Position numbers and translations under genes: made by a program
NCBI RefSeq assembly: GCF_003864335.1
Contig: NZ_BEXA01000002.1
Span: 186,001-250,000 of the forward strand
DNA length: 64,000 bases
From: Lentilactobacillus kosonis
GTDB lineage: Bacteria; Bacillota; Bacilli; Lactobacillales; Lactobacillaceae
Reading direction: 5' to 3'
Part shown: in pieces, positions 10,380-20,242 of the stretch
Layout of the letters: every line of letters begins with the position of its first letter
Numbering within the stretch: position 1 is the stretch's first letter
Notes under the pieces: generated by a model
The model's input: only the letters and a program-made list of their open reading frames with translations
The model's database searches: none
What the model was told of the DNA's origin: nothing

Positions 10380-11264
10380 TTATTTCTTTTTGCTTGATGA
10401 AGTTGTGAGGTAGTCAGATAAGACGTTTTGAAGATCTTTATCTTGAATTTGAACATTACCCTTCTTCAAGACTTTTGATACAACTGATTTAACAGTAGCA
10501 CTGTCTTGGAGCTTGCTTTGAACAATTTGGTCCTTCAATTCACTTTCGTGATCTTTGTATGAACCCTTCTTAGGGTGGTTAACCATTTGGATTACTTGGT
10601 AACCGTATTGAGTCTTAACAGGTGTCTTAGTGTATTCACCGTTGTTCAACTTGAAAGCAGCTTTCTTGAAGTTAGAATCAAGTGAAGTATTAGTGTTATC
10701 AAAGGCAGCAATTCGACCACCCTTGTTCTTAGTAGCAGAATCTGTTGAGTACTTCTTAGCTAAGCTAGAGAAGCTCTTACCATCTTTAAGTTCACTAATA
10801 ACTTTTTCAGCAGTAGATTTCTTAGCGACCAAAATTTGGTTAACTGTAACCTTTGGTTGGTAAGACTTAAATTGCTTTTGTAGTTGAGCATCAGTAATCT
10901 TGATGTTATCCTTAACGGCTGCTTGAAGAAGAAGGTTAGAACGAATATCATCTTTAAGACCTGAAGCAGTCATACCATTTTGTCGTAAGACTTCATTGAA
11001 TGATGAACCGTATTGTTTCTTATACTTGTTAAAGTCACTGTTTACTTCAGAGTCCTTAACTTTGTCACCATATTGCTTTTGCAATACTTTGTTCAAAATC
11101 ATTTGTTGAAGCACTTGTTTACCACTTGAAGTACCTTTCAAGCTACTGTAATAAGCACTTTCGGTAATCTTTCCACCATTAGTTGTGGCAACTGATTTAC
11201 TACCACAAGCGACAAGAGTAAAACTAAGTAATACTCCGGCTAAAGCGATTAGCCATTTTTTCAT
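10380..11264 (-). CDS. prsA: Foldase lipoprotein PrsA (parvulin-type peptidyl-prolyl isomerase)
   Basis: PrsA is an extracytoplasmic foldase anchored in the membrane outer face that helps secreted proteins fold. The signal peptide ends in a lipobox LVAC-G, so Cys20 would carry the lipid. The parvulin domain spans about residues 130-235 with [16 protein letters not shown] and GYQVIQM. I chose the ATG at 11264 because GGATG lies upstream and the protein then begins [10 protein letters not shown]; the ATG at 11276 has no ribosome-binding site. The mature protein is Lys- and Ser-rich. It lies near hit and ecsAB, as in B. subtilis, where Ecs also affects secretion. Confidence 0.93.
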   Translation of the reverse strand: MKKWLIALAGVLLSFTLVACGSKSVATTNGGKITESAYYSSLKGTSSGKQVLQQMILNKVLQKQYGDKVKDSEVNSDFNKYKKQYGSSFNEVLRQNGMTASGLKDDIRSNLLLQAAVKDNIKITDAQLQKQFKSYQPKVTVNQILVAKKSTAEKVISELKDGKSFSSLAKKYSTDSATKNKGGRIAAFDNTNTSLDSNFKKAAFKLNNGEYTKTPVKTQYGYQVIQMVNHPKKGSYKDHESELKDQIVQSKLQDSATVKSVVSKVLKKGNVQIQDKDLQNVLSDYLTTSSSKKK

Positions 11265-11408
11265 ATACAAACACATCCATTTCTACAGATTTTTGCGTTT
11301 AAAAGCAAACGTTCTTAAAAATGATAACATACAAACGCCAATATGCACTAGTGATGCTCAAACTTAAACAAATATTCAAAAACATTAAATGAACCTTAAA
11401 AGTTATGA

Positions 11409-11723
11409 TTAATTCAAATCGTTCAGATTGTCAGAATGTTTTTGAATTTCTTCAAGGCGTGGTTCAATTTGAAACATTGCTTCATCAATGTTTCGTTGTA
11501 AGTCATTCATTACGTTGTTAATAATTGCTGATTTCTCAGTGAAATTATTAAGTGAATCTTTGAAATTGTCGACCGCCGTCTTAAAATTCGCCACATCGGT
11601 CTTTTTTTGTGTGAATTTTTCTTTGGCATTTACAATAAATTCTTGAGGGGTTTCTTCCCGGGAATATAAGTAGATTCCAGCTAAGAGGGCAGAACCGCCA
11701 ACTACTTTAAGCCATGTCTTCAT
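11409..11723 (-). CDS. YtxH-like small membrane protein (YhaH-like)
   Basis: This 104-residue protein has one short N-terminal membrane segment (VVGGSALLAGIYLYS) and then a charged amphipathic helical region with coiled-coil character. That is the YtxH/YhaH design, and a YhaH protein also sits between prsA and hit in B. subtilis. No enzymatic motif is visible and the function is unknown. It starts one base after the hit stop on the same strand, so the two genes are co-transcribed. Confidence 0.72.
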   Translation of the reverse strand: MKTWLKVVGGSALLAGIYLYSREETPQEFIVNAKEKFTQKKTDVANFKTAVDNFKDSLNNFTEKSAIINNVMNDLQRNIDEAMFQIEPRLEEIQKHSDNLNDLN

Positions 11724-11724
11724 A

Positions 11725-12153
11725 TTAATTGCCCAATTCCTTAATAATTGAATTTTGGATAGTTTCTAGTTGTTCGGGAGCGTATTTATTAGAATTATCC
11801 TTAAATGTCATACTAAAATCATCATGATCTGTATAGCGGGGAATTAAATGGAAATGTGAATGGAACACTGATTGATAAGCAATTTGGCCATTATTATTAA
11901 CAATGTTCATTCCTTGAATCTCAGGATTCGAGGCCTTAATAGCTCGCGCAATCTTAGGGATTCTTGAAAAAACTTCACCTGCCAATTCAGGATCATATTC
12001 AAAGATGTTCGGCACATGTTTCTTAGGGATGACTAGTGTATGGCCTGGTGTCCCTTGGGAAATGTCTAAGAATGCTTTGACAACATCATCTTCATAGATA
12101 GTATAACTAGGAATTTCGCCAGCAACAATTTTGCAAAAAATACAATCTTTCAT
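11725..12153 (-). CDS. hit: HIT-family nucleotide hydrolase
   Basis: This 142-residue histidine-triad protein begins CIFCKIVAGEIPS and carries the catalytic HSHFH triad followed by LIPR, as in HINT-type nucleotide phosphoramidases. The physiological substrate is not known for Firmicutes homologues. It is divergent from ecsA, as in related bacteria. Two TATAAT-like boxes on the minus strand (ATTATA at 12178-12183 and 12189-12194) lie in the shared 124-base region. Confidence 0.92.
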   Translation of the reverse strand: MKDCIFCKIVAGEIPSYTIYEDDVVKAFLDISQGTPGHTLVIPKKHVPNIFEYDPELAGEVFSRIPKIARAIKASNPEIQGMNIVNNNGQIAYQSVFHSHFHLIPRYTDHDDFSMTFKDNSNKYAPEQLETIQNSIIKELGN

Positions 12154-12277
12154 TGTGAATAACCTTCTTTCTAAAGCATTATACTCTGATTATAACATTG
12201 CTTAGTCCTAAGACTAATTCAAAGTTTTGTGACCTATGTTATAATCGTCGATGTAAATTTATACGATTGGAAGTGGC

Positions 12278-13024
12278 GTGTTGGCTTTAAAAATCAATAA
12301 GTTAGTTGGTGGCTATTCTTCGGTCCCCGTATTAAAAGATATTACCTTCGACATCAAGGATGGTGAGCTTGTTGGGCTTATTGGGCTTAATGGTGCCGGA
12401 AAATCAACGACAATTAATCATATTATTGGATTGTTAACACCGTTTTCTGGTTCAATTGAAATCAATGGTACAACAATTAATGAAGATCTAAAAAAATATA
12501 AAGAACAAATTGCATATATTCCTGAATCCCCGATTGTTTATAAAGAACTTACGTTAAAAGAACATATTGAAATGACTATCATGGCCTATGGCTTAAACAA
12601 AGATGAGGCCTGGAACCGAGCACATGAGCTATTAAGGACATTTAGATTAGATAATAAACTTGATTGGTTCCCAGACAATTTTTCGAAAGGAATGCGTCAA
12701 AAAGTGATGATTGTTTGCGCGTTCATGACCAATGCCAAACTATTTATTATTGATGAACCATTCTTGGGCCTAGATCCACTTGCGGTTAGTGATTTATTAA
12801 AATTAATTACAGAACGGAAGCGAGAAGGCGCTAGCATCTTAATGTCTACTCATGTGCTAGATACCGCAGAGAAGTATTGTGACCGGTTTGTTTTGGTGCA
12901 CGAAGGACAAGTTAGAACAGAAGGCACCCTTGATGAATTGAAACATGAATTTCCAGAGGCGGGAGATTCATTGAATGATATTTACCTAACACTAGCAAAA
13001 CAGCAGGGTGAGCGGGATGAATAG
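12278..13024 (+). CDS. ecsA: ABC transporter ATP-binding protein EcsA
   Basis: This ATPase of the Ecs ABC transporter has Walker A GLNGAGKST, the signature FSKGMRQK (a variant of LSGGQ, usual for EcsA), Walker B LFIIDEPFLGLDP and the H-loop STHV. Ecs influences protein secretion, competence and intramembrane proteolysis; the transported substrate is uncertain. The start is GTG 12278 or TTG 12281; GGAAG at 12269-12273 suits TTG slightly better. TATAAT at 12240-12245 is a likely -10 box. It overlaps ecsB. Confidence 0.94.
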   Translation: MLALKINKLVGGYSSVPVLKDITFDIKDGELVGLIGLNGAGKSTTINHIIGLLTPFSGSIEINGTTINEDLKKYKEQIAYIPESPIVYKELTLKEHIEMTIMAYGLNKDEAWNRAHELLRTFRLDNKLDWFPDNFSKGMRQKVMIVCAFMTNAKLFIIDEPFLGLDPLAVSDLLKLITERKREGASILMSTHVLDTAEKYCDRFVLVHEGQVRTEGTLDELKHEFPEAGDSLNDIYLTLAKQQGERDE

Positions 13025-14231
13025 TTTATTCCGAACCAGATTATCAACCCACTTAACAGAAATGCTGAAGTACCTGCGTCTCGTTTTTAATGATTATTTC
13101 GTCCTTGCATTAATGTTTATGGTCGGTGGTTTGGGTTATTACTATTCAGGTATTTTAAATGACCTTCGTCAAGGAACTTGGTGGGCGCCGTTATTAATGA
13201 TAATCGTGTTCACGGCCAGTTTACAATTAGGTCGGTTGGCGACGTTGATTGAAGACCCAGACTATGTCTTTTGGTTACCTAAAGAAGCTGAAATGTATCG
13301 CTATTTCAGAGCGGGCTTTAGATATAGTTTGATAATTGCGATTGTGGTGCAGGTGATAGCTTGGTTTATCAGTATTCCGTTCATGGATCGGACAATACAT
13401 GTGCAAGCCGGATTTTTGTTGGCTACTTTGATTTTGCTCAAAATCACATGGTTGTTAAGTGACTTTATCCGTAAGTTTAAAGTAACCAGTGTTTTGGGCA
13501 ATCGAATGGCACTTAGGTTAGGATTGCCATTAATCGCATTATTAGTAAGCTTTTATACTAATGCAATATTTGGGACGGTAATTAGTGCGATATGTCTGCT
13601 TGGATTGGCATGGTATTCTCGAAAATTAGCTCGCAATGTTGCCGTTAATTGGCAAACCACGATTGCCGATGAAAATAGTCGAATGCATACAATTTATTCA
13701 TTCTTTAATTTATTTACAGATGTTAAGTCGATGAACGGTTCAGTCAAACGACGTCGTTACCTTGACTGGTTAGTAAATCGAATTCAGTTGAAATCAGAAA
13801 ATACTTACTTGTACCTGTATGCACATGGTATTATTAGAGATACGGAAATGAGTGGCCTGTTTGTTAGGTTAACGGTAATTGGTTTGGCACTATTGTTATT
13901 TGTCAGTGGCACGTGGTTACCAGTTATCTTAGCGGTATTATTTATCTATTTGATTGGCTTTCAGCTAGTCCCATTTTATTATCACTTTGATAACAATGCT
14001 TTTGTTCACATCTATCCAATTGATCAAAAGAATCAATTGCGTAGTTTTCAAATTGTAATTAGGAATATGTTAGTCGTTACGGCCGGATTATTTGTAATTG
14101 CAGTGGCAGTTGCCAATTTTAATAATTGGCTTACAATTATATCAGTGATTATTGCTGAGGTAGTTGAGTTGGTTGGGTTTATTTATTGGTATGTTCCAAG
14201 TAGACTAAGACGAGCTGCTACAAAACGTTAA
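13017..14231 (+). CDS. ecsB: ABC transporter permease EcsB
   Basis: This 404-residue membrane protein has about nine hydrophobic segments and matches EcsB, the membrane subunit pairing with EcsA. I place the start at ATG 13017 with GGTGA six bases upstream, overlapping the ecsA stop by eight bases; a GTG at 13008 is possible but less well spaced. A soluble loop (about residues 205-260) lies between two membrane clusters. The gene is intact. Confidence 0.9.
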   Translation: MNSLFRTRLSTHLTEMLKYLRLVFNDYFVLALMFMVGGLGYYYSGILNDLRQGTWWAPLLMIIVFTASLQLGRLATLIEDPDYVFWLPKEAEMYRYFRAGFRYSLIIAIVVQVIAWFISIPFMDRTIHVQAGFLLATLILLKITWLLSDFIRKFKVTSVLGNRMALRLGLPLIALLVSFYTNAIFGTVISAICLLGLAWYSRKLARNVAVNWQTTIADENSRMHTIYSFFNLFTDVKSMNGSVKRRRYLDWLVNRIQLKSENTYLYLYAHGIIRDTEMSGLFVRLTVIGLALLLFVSGTWLPVILAVLFIYLIGFQLVPFYYHFDNNAFVHIYPIDQKNQLRSFQIVIRNMLVVTAGLFVIAVAVANFNNWLTIISVIIAEVVELVGFIYWYVPSRLRRAATKR

Positions 14232-14235
14232 TTAA

Positions 14236-14263
14236 AAAGCTGAGGTGAATTAACCCCAGCTTT
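14236..14263 (+). terminator. Weak terminator after ecsB
   Basis: AAAGCTG (14236-14242) pairs with CAGCTTT (14257-14263). The U-tract is short, so readthrough into trmB is likely. Confidence 0.5.
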
Positions 14264-14295
14264 AGTTATGTATAAAAAGAAAGTAGGCCATAAAA

Positions 14296-14940
14296 ATGAG
14301 AGTAAGAAAAAAGCCCTGGGCAGCATCTTATATCCAGGAGCATCAAGAATATATTGTATTAGAGCCAAAAAATTATCTGGGGAAGTGGCAATCTCGTTTT
14401 GCTCAAGAGCAGCCATTACATGTAGAAATTGGAACCGGAAAAGGCCAATTTATTATTGAAATGGCTAGACAGCATCCAGAAGTTAATTTTATTGGAATTG
14501 AACTTCAAGAATCGGTAATTGCAACTGCATTAAGAACATTTCTTGAAAAACCAACGCCTAACCTTCAATTTGTTTTGACTGATGGTGGGGATGTTGATGA
14601 ATTTTTCAATCAACACGAAATTGAAAAAATTTACCTTAATTTTTCAGATCCATGGCCAAAATCAAGACATGCTAAGCGACGACTAACTTCTCCTGGATTC
14701 CTTAAAAGTTATCAAGCGGTTCTGCAAGAAGACGGATCCATTGAATTTAAGACAGATAACCGGGGACTATTTGAATATTCATTAATTAGTTTTAATAATT
14801 ATGGAATGAACTATGAGTACGTTAGTTTAGACCTTCATAATTCACCAGAAGCAATAACGAACGTTGAAACTGAATATGAACAAAAATTTAGCCCTAAAGG
14901 ACCAATTTATAAATTAGTTGCCAAGTTTAGTTCAAAGTAA
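14296..14940 (+). CDS. trmB: tRNA (guanine-N7-)-methyltransferase TrmB
   Basis: TrmB makes m7G46 in the tRNA variable loop using S-adenosylmethionine. The 214 residues show the SAM-binding EIGTGKGQF, the GIELQ acidic loop, and the family-specific FSDPWPKSRHAKRRL. The start ATG 14296 gives the usual MRVRKKPWA beginning; the ribosome-binding site is weak. Its last 14 bases overlap the end of a convergent small gene. Confidence 0.96.
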   Translation: MRVRKKPWAASYIQEHQEYIVLEPKNYLGKWQSRFAQEQPLHVEIGTGKGQFIIEMARQHPEVNFIGIELQESVIATALRTFLEKPTPNLQFVLTDGGDVDEFFNQHEIEKIYLNFSDPWPKSRHAKRRLTSPGFLKSYQAVLQEDGSIEFKTDNRGLFEYSLISFNNYGMNYEYVSLDLHNSPEAITNVETEYEQKFSPKGPIYKLVAKFSSK

Positions 14941-15251
14941 CTTGGTGACTGGTAATTACGCCAGATTTGTCAGCATAGTATTCGTGAATTAAAACGTTGG
15001 CGGCAGCATCTTTATAATCTAAACCAAAGTGAAATACTTGGTTACCGTCATTATCATTTTGTTCAAACCAGCTACCCAAAAATGTTAATCCAGAGTCGTC
15101 AATCGTCGGTTTAACTTTATTGATTAAGCGGTGCTTGAGTGACCGCATTAGTGCATGTTTTTTTTTGGTATCACTTAGTTTTTTAGCGACAAAAAAATGC
15201 CATAGAAATGGTAGTAAGTGATAAACTATATAGAAGAGATTTAGCTTGCAT
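14927..15251 (-). CDS. Small membrane-anchored or exported hypothetical protein (frameshifted)
   Basis: I do not recognise a named family. The ATG at 15251 has a strong GGAGG seven bases upstream and opens a hydrophobic N-terminus (MQAKSLLYSLSLTTISMAFF), then stops early. Removing one base from the run 15191-15197 (A7 on the + strand) joins it to the remaining 73 codons and gives a 107-residue protein: a signal or anchor helix, a Lys-rich stretch, then a compact domain with GSWFEQN and FGLDYKDAAANVL. The join explains both the orphan ribosome-binding site and the start-less downstream frame. It converges on trmB. Confidence 0.62.
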
Positions 15252-15358
15252 AGTATTTCCTCCGGTAATTAACATTTTTAATTATTGGTTATATTATATA
15301 GCAAGCTTGCTCTTTGTAAATCAACTGATACAATCAGTGGAAAGAAAAGGGATTTCAA

Positions 15359-15678
15359 ATGGAAGTACTTGAAAAAACAAATTACGCGAACATGATCGAT
15401 CAGATTAAGGATGGTAAGTATATGCTATTCTTCACTGCTGACTGGTGCCCAGATTGCCGTTTTATTAAGCCAGCTATGCCAGAAATTGAAGCGGAATTTT
15501 CCGAGTACAAATTTCTAACAGTTGATCGTGATGAAAACATTGATTTAGCTGCAGAAATGGGAATCATGGGAATCCCAAGCTTCGTTGCATTTTCAAATGG
15601 TGACGAAATCGGCCGGTACAATAATGGTGACCGGAAGACCAAAAAGAAGTCGAAGATTTCATTAACTCACTTAATTAA
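15359..15678 (+). CDS. ytpP: Thioredoxin-like protein YtpP (C-terminus frameshifted)
   Basis: This thioredoxin-fold protein has the active site WCPDC near residues 27-31 (TADWCPDCRF) and a cis-Pro in MGIPSF. It is probably a thiol reductant or low-molecular-weight thiol partner in the cytosol. As written, the frame runs to a TAA at 15680-15682 with an unlikely tail. Adding one A to the A5 run 15641-15645 gives the family-like end KTKKEVEDFINSLN, stopping at 15676-15678, 106 residues. It is followed by ytpR, sftA and murC, as in B. subtilis. Confidence 0.86.
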
Positions 15679-15707
15679 TTAAATTGATGTATGGAAAGGT
15701 TTTTTAA

Positions 15708-16349
15708 ATGTTAATTGCAAGTTATAATCCAAAGGGAACAGGCGATACATTAATCGTTATTTTACGCCCAGATACTAAAGAGCAAAATCAACAGGTTAAC
15801 AATGGTATTGCGCGAATCTCAGACGCTAACACCAATGAAACATTAGGATACAACTTTTTTAATGCTAGTGAAATTCTTGATGATTTAACAGGCGTTAACG
15901 GGCAAATGCCACTAACGGCCAATGATGTTGATAAATTGAATTCAGTATTGTCTGATGCTGGCTTTGATGGTGATATTGAATTTGATCCAGAACCAAAATT
16001 CGTTATTGGTTACGTTAAAGCAATCGCAGATCATCCTGATTCTGATCATTTAAAAGTAACAACTACTGTAGTTGATGGTGGTAAAGAACTTCAAATCGTT
16101 AGTGGTTCACCAAATATTACAGATAATATTAAAGTAGTTGTGGCTAAGGTTGGTGCAATGATGCCTGATGGATTAATAATTTGGCCAGGTAAGCTTCGCG
16201 GTGTTGAAAGTGATGGGATGATTGTTTCCGGCCGTGAATTACGCTTAGCTAATGCTCCACAGAAAAAAGGAGCATTGATTTTACCAGATGATTTTGGCGA
16301 AGTTGGAGACACCTTCGATTTTGCAAAAGGTCAACATATTTTTGATTAA
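15708..16349 (+). CDS. ytpR: YtpR-family tRNA-binding domain protein
   Basis: The 213-residue protein has an N-terminal domain of unknown function (DUF4479 type) and a C-terminal tRNA-binding OB-fold like the N-terminus of PheT, with ADHPDSDHLKVT, GSPNI and MIVSGRELRL. It probably binds structured RNA or tRNA; the precise role is not known. It lies in the ytpP-ytpR-sftA-murC block, and the gene ends just before a hairpin that encloses the sftA start. Confidence 0.93.
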   Translation: MLIASYNPKGTGDTLIVILRPDTKEQNQQVNNGIARISDANTNETLGYNFFNASEILDDLTGVNGQMPLTANDVDKLNSVLSDAGFDGDIEFDPEPKFVIGYVKAIADHPDSDHLKVTTTVVDGGKELQIVSGSPNITDNIKVVVAKVGAMMPDGLIIWPGKLRGVESDGMIVSGRELRLANAPQKKGALILPDDFGEVGDTFDFAKGQHIFD

Positions 16350-16354
16350 AAAGA

Positions 16355-16403
16355 AAAAACGCAGGGGATTGCAATGAATCATTATGATGGCCCTGCTTTT
16401 TTT
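16355..16403 (+). promoter_or_regulatory. Terminator-like hairpin over the sftA ribosome-binding site and start
   Basis: GCAGGG (16361-16366) can pair with CCCTGC (16391-16396), followed by seven T; an A6 run before the 5' arm can extend the stem. The 24-base loop holds the ATG of sftA at 16374. The Shine-Dalgarno AGGGGA (16363-16368) lies in the 5' arm, so the folded RNA would hide it. It may end ytpR transcripts, limit sftA translation, or both. The T run also encodes Phe-Phe of sftA. Function is inferred from structure only. Confidence 0.5.
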
Positions 16404-18784
16404 CGCAGAAAACGCGGAAAACGGCAGGAAAATAAAGAAAAACTAAATACCGAAGCCAGTGAACGCCAATCTGAAGCCAGCGATTTGCATCGTCAGCCTG
16501 CTGCTAAGACACCGACTTCAAATAAACCTCAGCGTCGGCAACGGACATTGGATTCTGTTCGTTCGTTTTATGATTTGCCAAGTGAAAAATTGCGCGAAAA
16601 TCAGCTGTGAAGGGTCAAGTTGCCGTTCCGGAAACTAGGCGGCGAGGACTGTATGATTTATTTAAGCGAGAATTATCAGTTGACTCTGACCAATTAATTT
16701 TGTTTAGTAACGATAATTCAGGATATGATTTTGATCTAGATAGACGCGATGATATGGTAAATGTCGCGACGGATCTAACCATTAATAAATCAGTTGATGG
16801 TGAATCAGGTACAGTCACATCACCAATGCCAAGTAACCAATGGCTTGATGGGACTCAGACTGAAGAAAATTCAGATGAGCATGAATCATCACTAATTGAT
16901 AATGATCAAAAATCATTAATGAATCTTGATAATAGGGACGCTGCTGATCAGACAACTAATGAAATGGATTCATTTTTATCTAGTAAGGCCGATATGGAAC
17001 AGCAAGCGGATAACGTTGACGATGTTGAACCAGAGGCAATTGTTTATGAAAAAAATCCAGATAGTGATGAAGCTATTTCAGACAATAGTGAAGATGAATC
17101 AAGCGATGACGACTCAAGTCATCAGATTACTAAACCGATGAAAAAGGTTAAGGTCCGTAAGGGGCTTAGTAAGTCATTCAAATCAATGCTTAATCGCAAG
17201 AGTGGTGGTTCTAGTGAAGCTAATTATCACTCGGTTGAGCGACCATCTCAGACTGGTCAAGATTTAGCTACTAATTCTTTTGCTGATGGTTTATCGTCAG
17301 AAGCTGATTTTAAGCAGGCAGATGACCAGCGGATAGCTTCTAAGGATATGGGTGATAAACAAGCTATGGCCGTTAGTGACCATTGGCGGCCTTCAATTAC
17401 GTTATTGGATAAGGAACAAACTAATAATACGCAGTTGAATGATTCATTTGTAACTGATCAAATTACAAAATTGAATCAAACATTATCAGCATTTAAAGTC
17501 AATGCTGAGGTAGTTAACTATACTGTGGGTCCAACAATTACTCAGTTTGAAATCAAATTAGCTTTGGGAGTTAAGGTCAGTCGGATAACCAACTTGTCTG
17601 ATGATCTTAAATTAGCATTAGCCGCTAAAGATATTCGAATTGAAGCTCCCATTCCTGGTAAATCAACTGTTGGAATTGAAGTTCCTAATCCGCATTCTCG
17701 GCCAGTCAATCTAGCTGAAATTATTGATTCGCCAGAGTTTATTAATGAACCAGCCTCTTTGGTTGCAGCCATTGGTGAAGATATTTCGGGGACTCCAGTA
17801 GTCGGAGACATTGCTAAAATGCCCCATGCTTTAATTGCTGGAGCAACAGGTTCTGGTAAAAGTGTCTTTATTAACGGGTTACTAACTTCGTTGATGTATA
17901 AAGCCAGTCCAGCTGATTTAAAGTTGTTGTTAATCGATCCAAAGGCGGTTGAATTATCAATGTATAGTGGAATTCCACATCTACTAGCGCCGGTTATTTC
18001 TGATCCGCAGACTGCAACTCAGGCATTGAAGTGGGTCACTAAGGAAATGGATGAACGTTATGAGAAGTTAGCAGCTGCTTCGGTTCAAAATATTAAGCAA
18101 TTTAATCAAAAGGTTGCGGATTCTGGTGAATATGGATTAAAAATGCCATATATCTTAATCGTGATTGATGAATTAGCTGATTTGATGATGGTTTCTTCTC
18201 AAGATACTGAAATGTATATTGCTAGAATTACGCAAAAGGCTCGAGCAGCTGGAATCCACTTGATTGTTGCTACGCAGCGACCAAGTGTAGACGTAGTAAC
18301 CGGAACCATCAAAAATAATATTCCCACGAGAATTGCGTTTGCAGTATCAAGTCAAATTGATTCTCGAACAATTTTGGACACTTCCGGGGCTGAAAAGCTA
18401 CTTGGTAAAGGTGACATGCTATACTTGCAAAGCGGCTCATCAAAACCTGCCAGATTACAAGGGGCGTTCGTTAAGAATGATGAGATCCATCGGGTGATTG
18501 ATTATGTTAGACAAACTGGATCACCTCAATATCAATTTTCACCGGAACAACTAAAAAAATCATATGAGGAAGCAGAACAAAGCGATCCGATTATGGGCGA
18601 CGTACTAAATTATATTGCGGAAGAAGACTCAATTTCTACTTCAAAGCTTCAACGAGTCTTTTCAATCGGGTATAATAGAGCTGCGACGATTATTGATGAT
18701 TTAGAAGATCAGCATTATATTTCAGAGCAGCATGGTTCTAAACCAAGAGAAATCTACTATCGTAAGAATAGTGAGCAGGAATAA
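16374..18784 (+). CDS. sftA: Soluble FtsK/SpoIIIE-type DNA translocase SftA (frameshifted near its start)
   Basis: This DNA pump helps clear chromosomes from the division septum. No membrane helices are present, which with the ytpR-murC context indicates SftA (YtpS) over FtsK/SpoIIIE. An acidic low-complexity region occupies about residues 80-290. The motor carries Walker A GATGSGKSVF, Walker B ILIVIDELADL, and ATQRPSVDV. The gamma winged helix lies at the C-terminus (SKLQRVFSIGYNRAA). The frame breaks near the A4 run 16597-16600; one A restores 803 residues. A GTG at 16607 overlapping the stop (GTGA) could allow restart, so a real split gene is not fully excluded. Confidence 0.88.
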
Positions 18785-18811
18785 AAAATAACTTTAGTTA
18801 GGAAGAGAGAT

Positions 18812-20142
18812 ATGGATTCAGATACAACTTATCATTTTGTAGGAATTAAGGGAACAGGGATGAGTGCCATGGCACTGATCTTGCATGATCGTGGCATGAA
18901 GGTCCAAGGTTCAGACATTGAACAATATACATTTACACAACGGGGATTAGAAAAGGTGGGCATCAAAGTAATGCCCTTTGACCCGGAAAATATTCACGAA
19001 GGCTTAACAATCATTGCTGGTAACTCATTTAACGATGATCATCCAGAAATTAAAAAGGCGCGCGATATGGGCTTAACTGTATATCGCTACCATGACTTCT
19101 TAGGCAAAATGATTGAAGGTAAGACTAGTATTGGTGTTGCCGGTGCTCACGGTAAGACTAGTACTACTGGCTTGTTAGCCCACGTATTGTCAGGAATTTC
19201 ACCTACTGATTACCTAATTGGTGATGGTTCAGGTAAAGGGGTTCCCGATGCTCGGTTCTTCGTATATGAGGCGGACGAATATCGCCGCCATTTCTTAGCT
19301 ACATATCCTGACTACGCAATCATGACTAACATTGATTTTGATCATCCAGATTATTATGAAAGTATTGATGATGTGGTTGATGCTTTTACGTCATTTGCTA
19401 GTCACGTCAAAAAAGGCATCTTTGCATGGGGCGATGATGAGAATTTACGTCAGCTTAAAGCGGATGTTCCTGTTTATTACTATGGTCTAAAAGACACTGA
19501 TGATTTCCAAGCGGTTGACGTTAAGCGAACTACTAGTGGTTCAACGTTTACGGTAATGTATCATGGTGAATCATTGGGTGAATTTGAAGTGCCATTGTAT
19601 GGTGAACATAACGTATTGAACTCACTTGCAGTGATTGCAGTATCATACTTTGAAAAGTTGATCTTGATGAAATTCGGCGAGAACTCCTTAGTTTCTCAGG
19701 AGTTAAGCGCCGTTTCTCAGAAAGAAAAGTTGCTGATATGACAATCATTGATGACTATGCCCACCATCCATCAGAAATCAAAGCAACGCTAGATGCTGCT
19801 CGTCAGGAGTACCCTAGTAAGGAAATTATTGTAGTATTCCAACCACATACATTTAGTCGAACTATTGCTTTAATGGATGATTTTGCTAAAAGTTTGAACT
19901 TAGCCGACAAAGTATATCTAACTGATATTTACAGTTCACCACGTGAGAAGTCGGGAAATGTTTCTTCTCAAGACCTTGGTGCTAAAATTACTAAAGGTGG
20001 CGAAATCCTAAAAGTCGAAAACATGTCACCATTGCTTGATTATGATAATGACGTTGTGATTTTTATGGGTGCCGGAGATATTCAAAAATACGAACAAGCT
20101 TATGAAGAATTGCTTAGTCACTTAAGTAAAAAAGTTAATTAA
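18812..20142 (+). CDS. murC: UDP-N-acetylmuramate--L-alanine ligase (frameshifted)
   Basis: MurC adds L-alanine to UDP-MurNAc in the cytosolic pathway of peptidoglycan synthesis. It shows the N-terminal [11 protein letters not shown], the ATP loop [10 protein letters not shown] near residues 108-117, [10 protein letters not shown] in the central domain and [10 protein letters not shown] in the C-terminal domain. The frame shifts at the A4 run 19653-19656; one A restores [12 protein letters not shown] and a normal 443-residue enzyme. An essential gene cannot be truncated there, so this is almost certainly a sequence error. A terminator follows. Confidence 0.95.
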
Positions 20143-20161
20143 TTAATTTTCCATTATGAAG

Positions 20162-20199
20162 ACCATTGATTGAGTATAATTCCTTGATTAATGGTTTTT
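20162..20199 (+). terminator. Probable terminator of murC
   Basis: ACCATT (20162-20167) pairs with AATGGT (20190-20195), with AT pairs inside and five T after it. The loop is long, so strength is uncertain. Confidence 0.55.
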
Positions 20200-20242
20200 G
20201 TTTGCTAGAATTACTTAAAACAATAAAAAGGGAGCGATTTAA

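Noticed and set aside
11292-11309. Inverted repeat TTTGC-N8-GCAAA upstream of prsA
   Set aside because: Only five base pairs, no match to a known operator that I can support; could be chance in AT-rich DNA.
14268-14459. Alternative open frame overlapping the start of trmB
   Set aside because: It overlaps the conserved TrmB N-terminus in another frame and has no family features.
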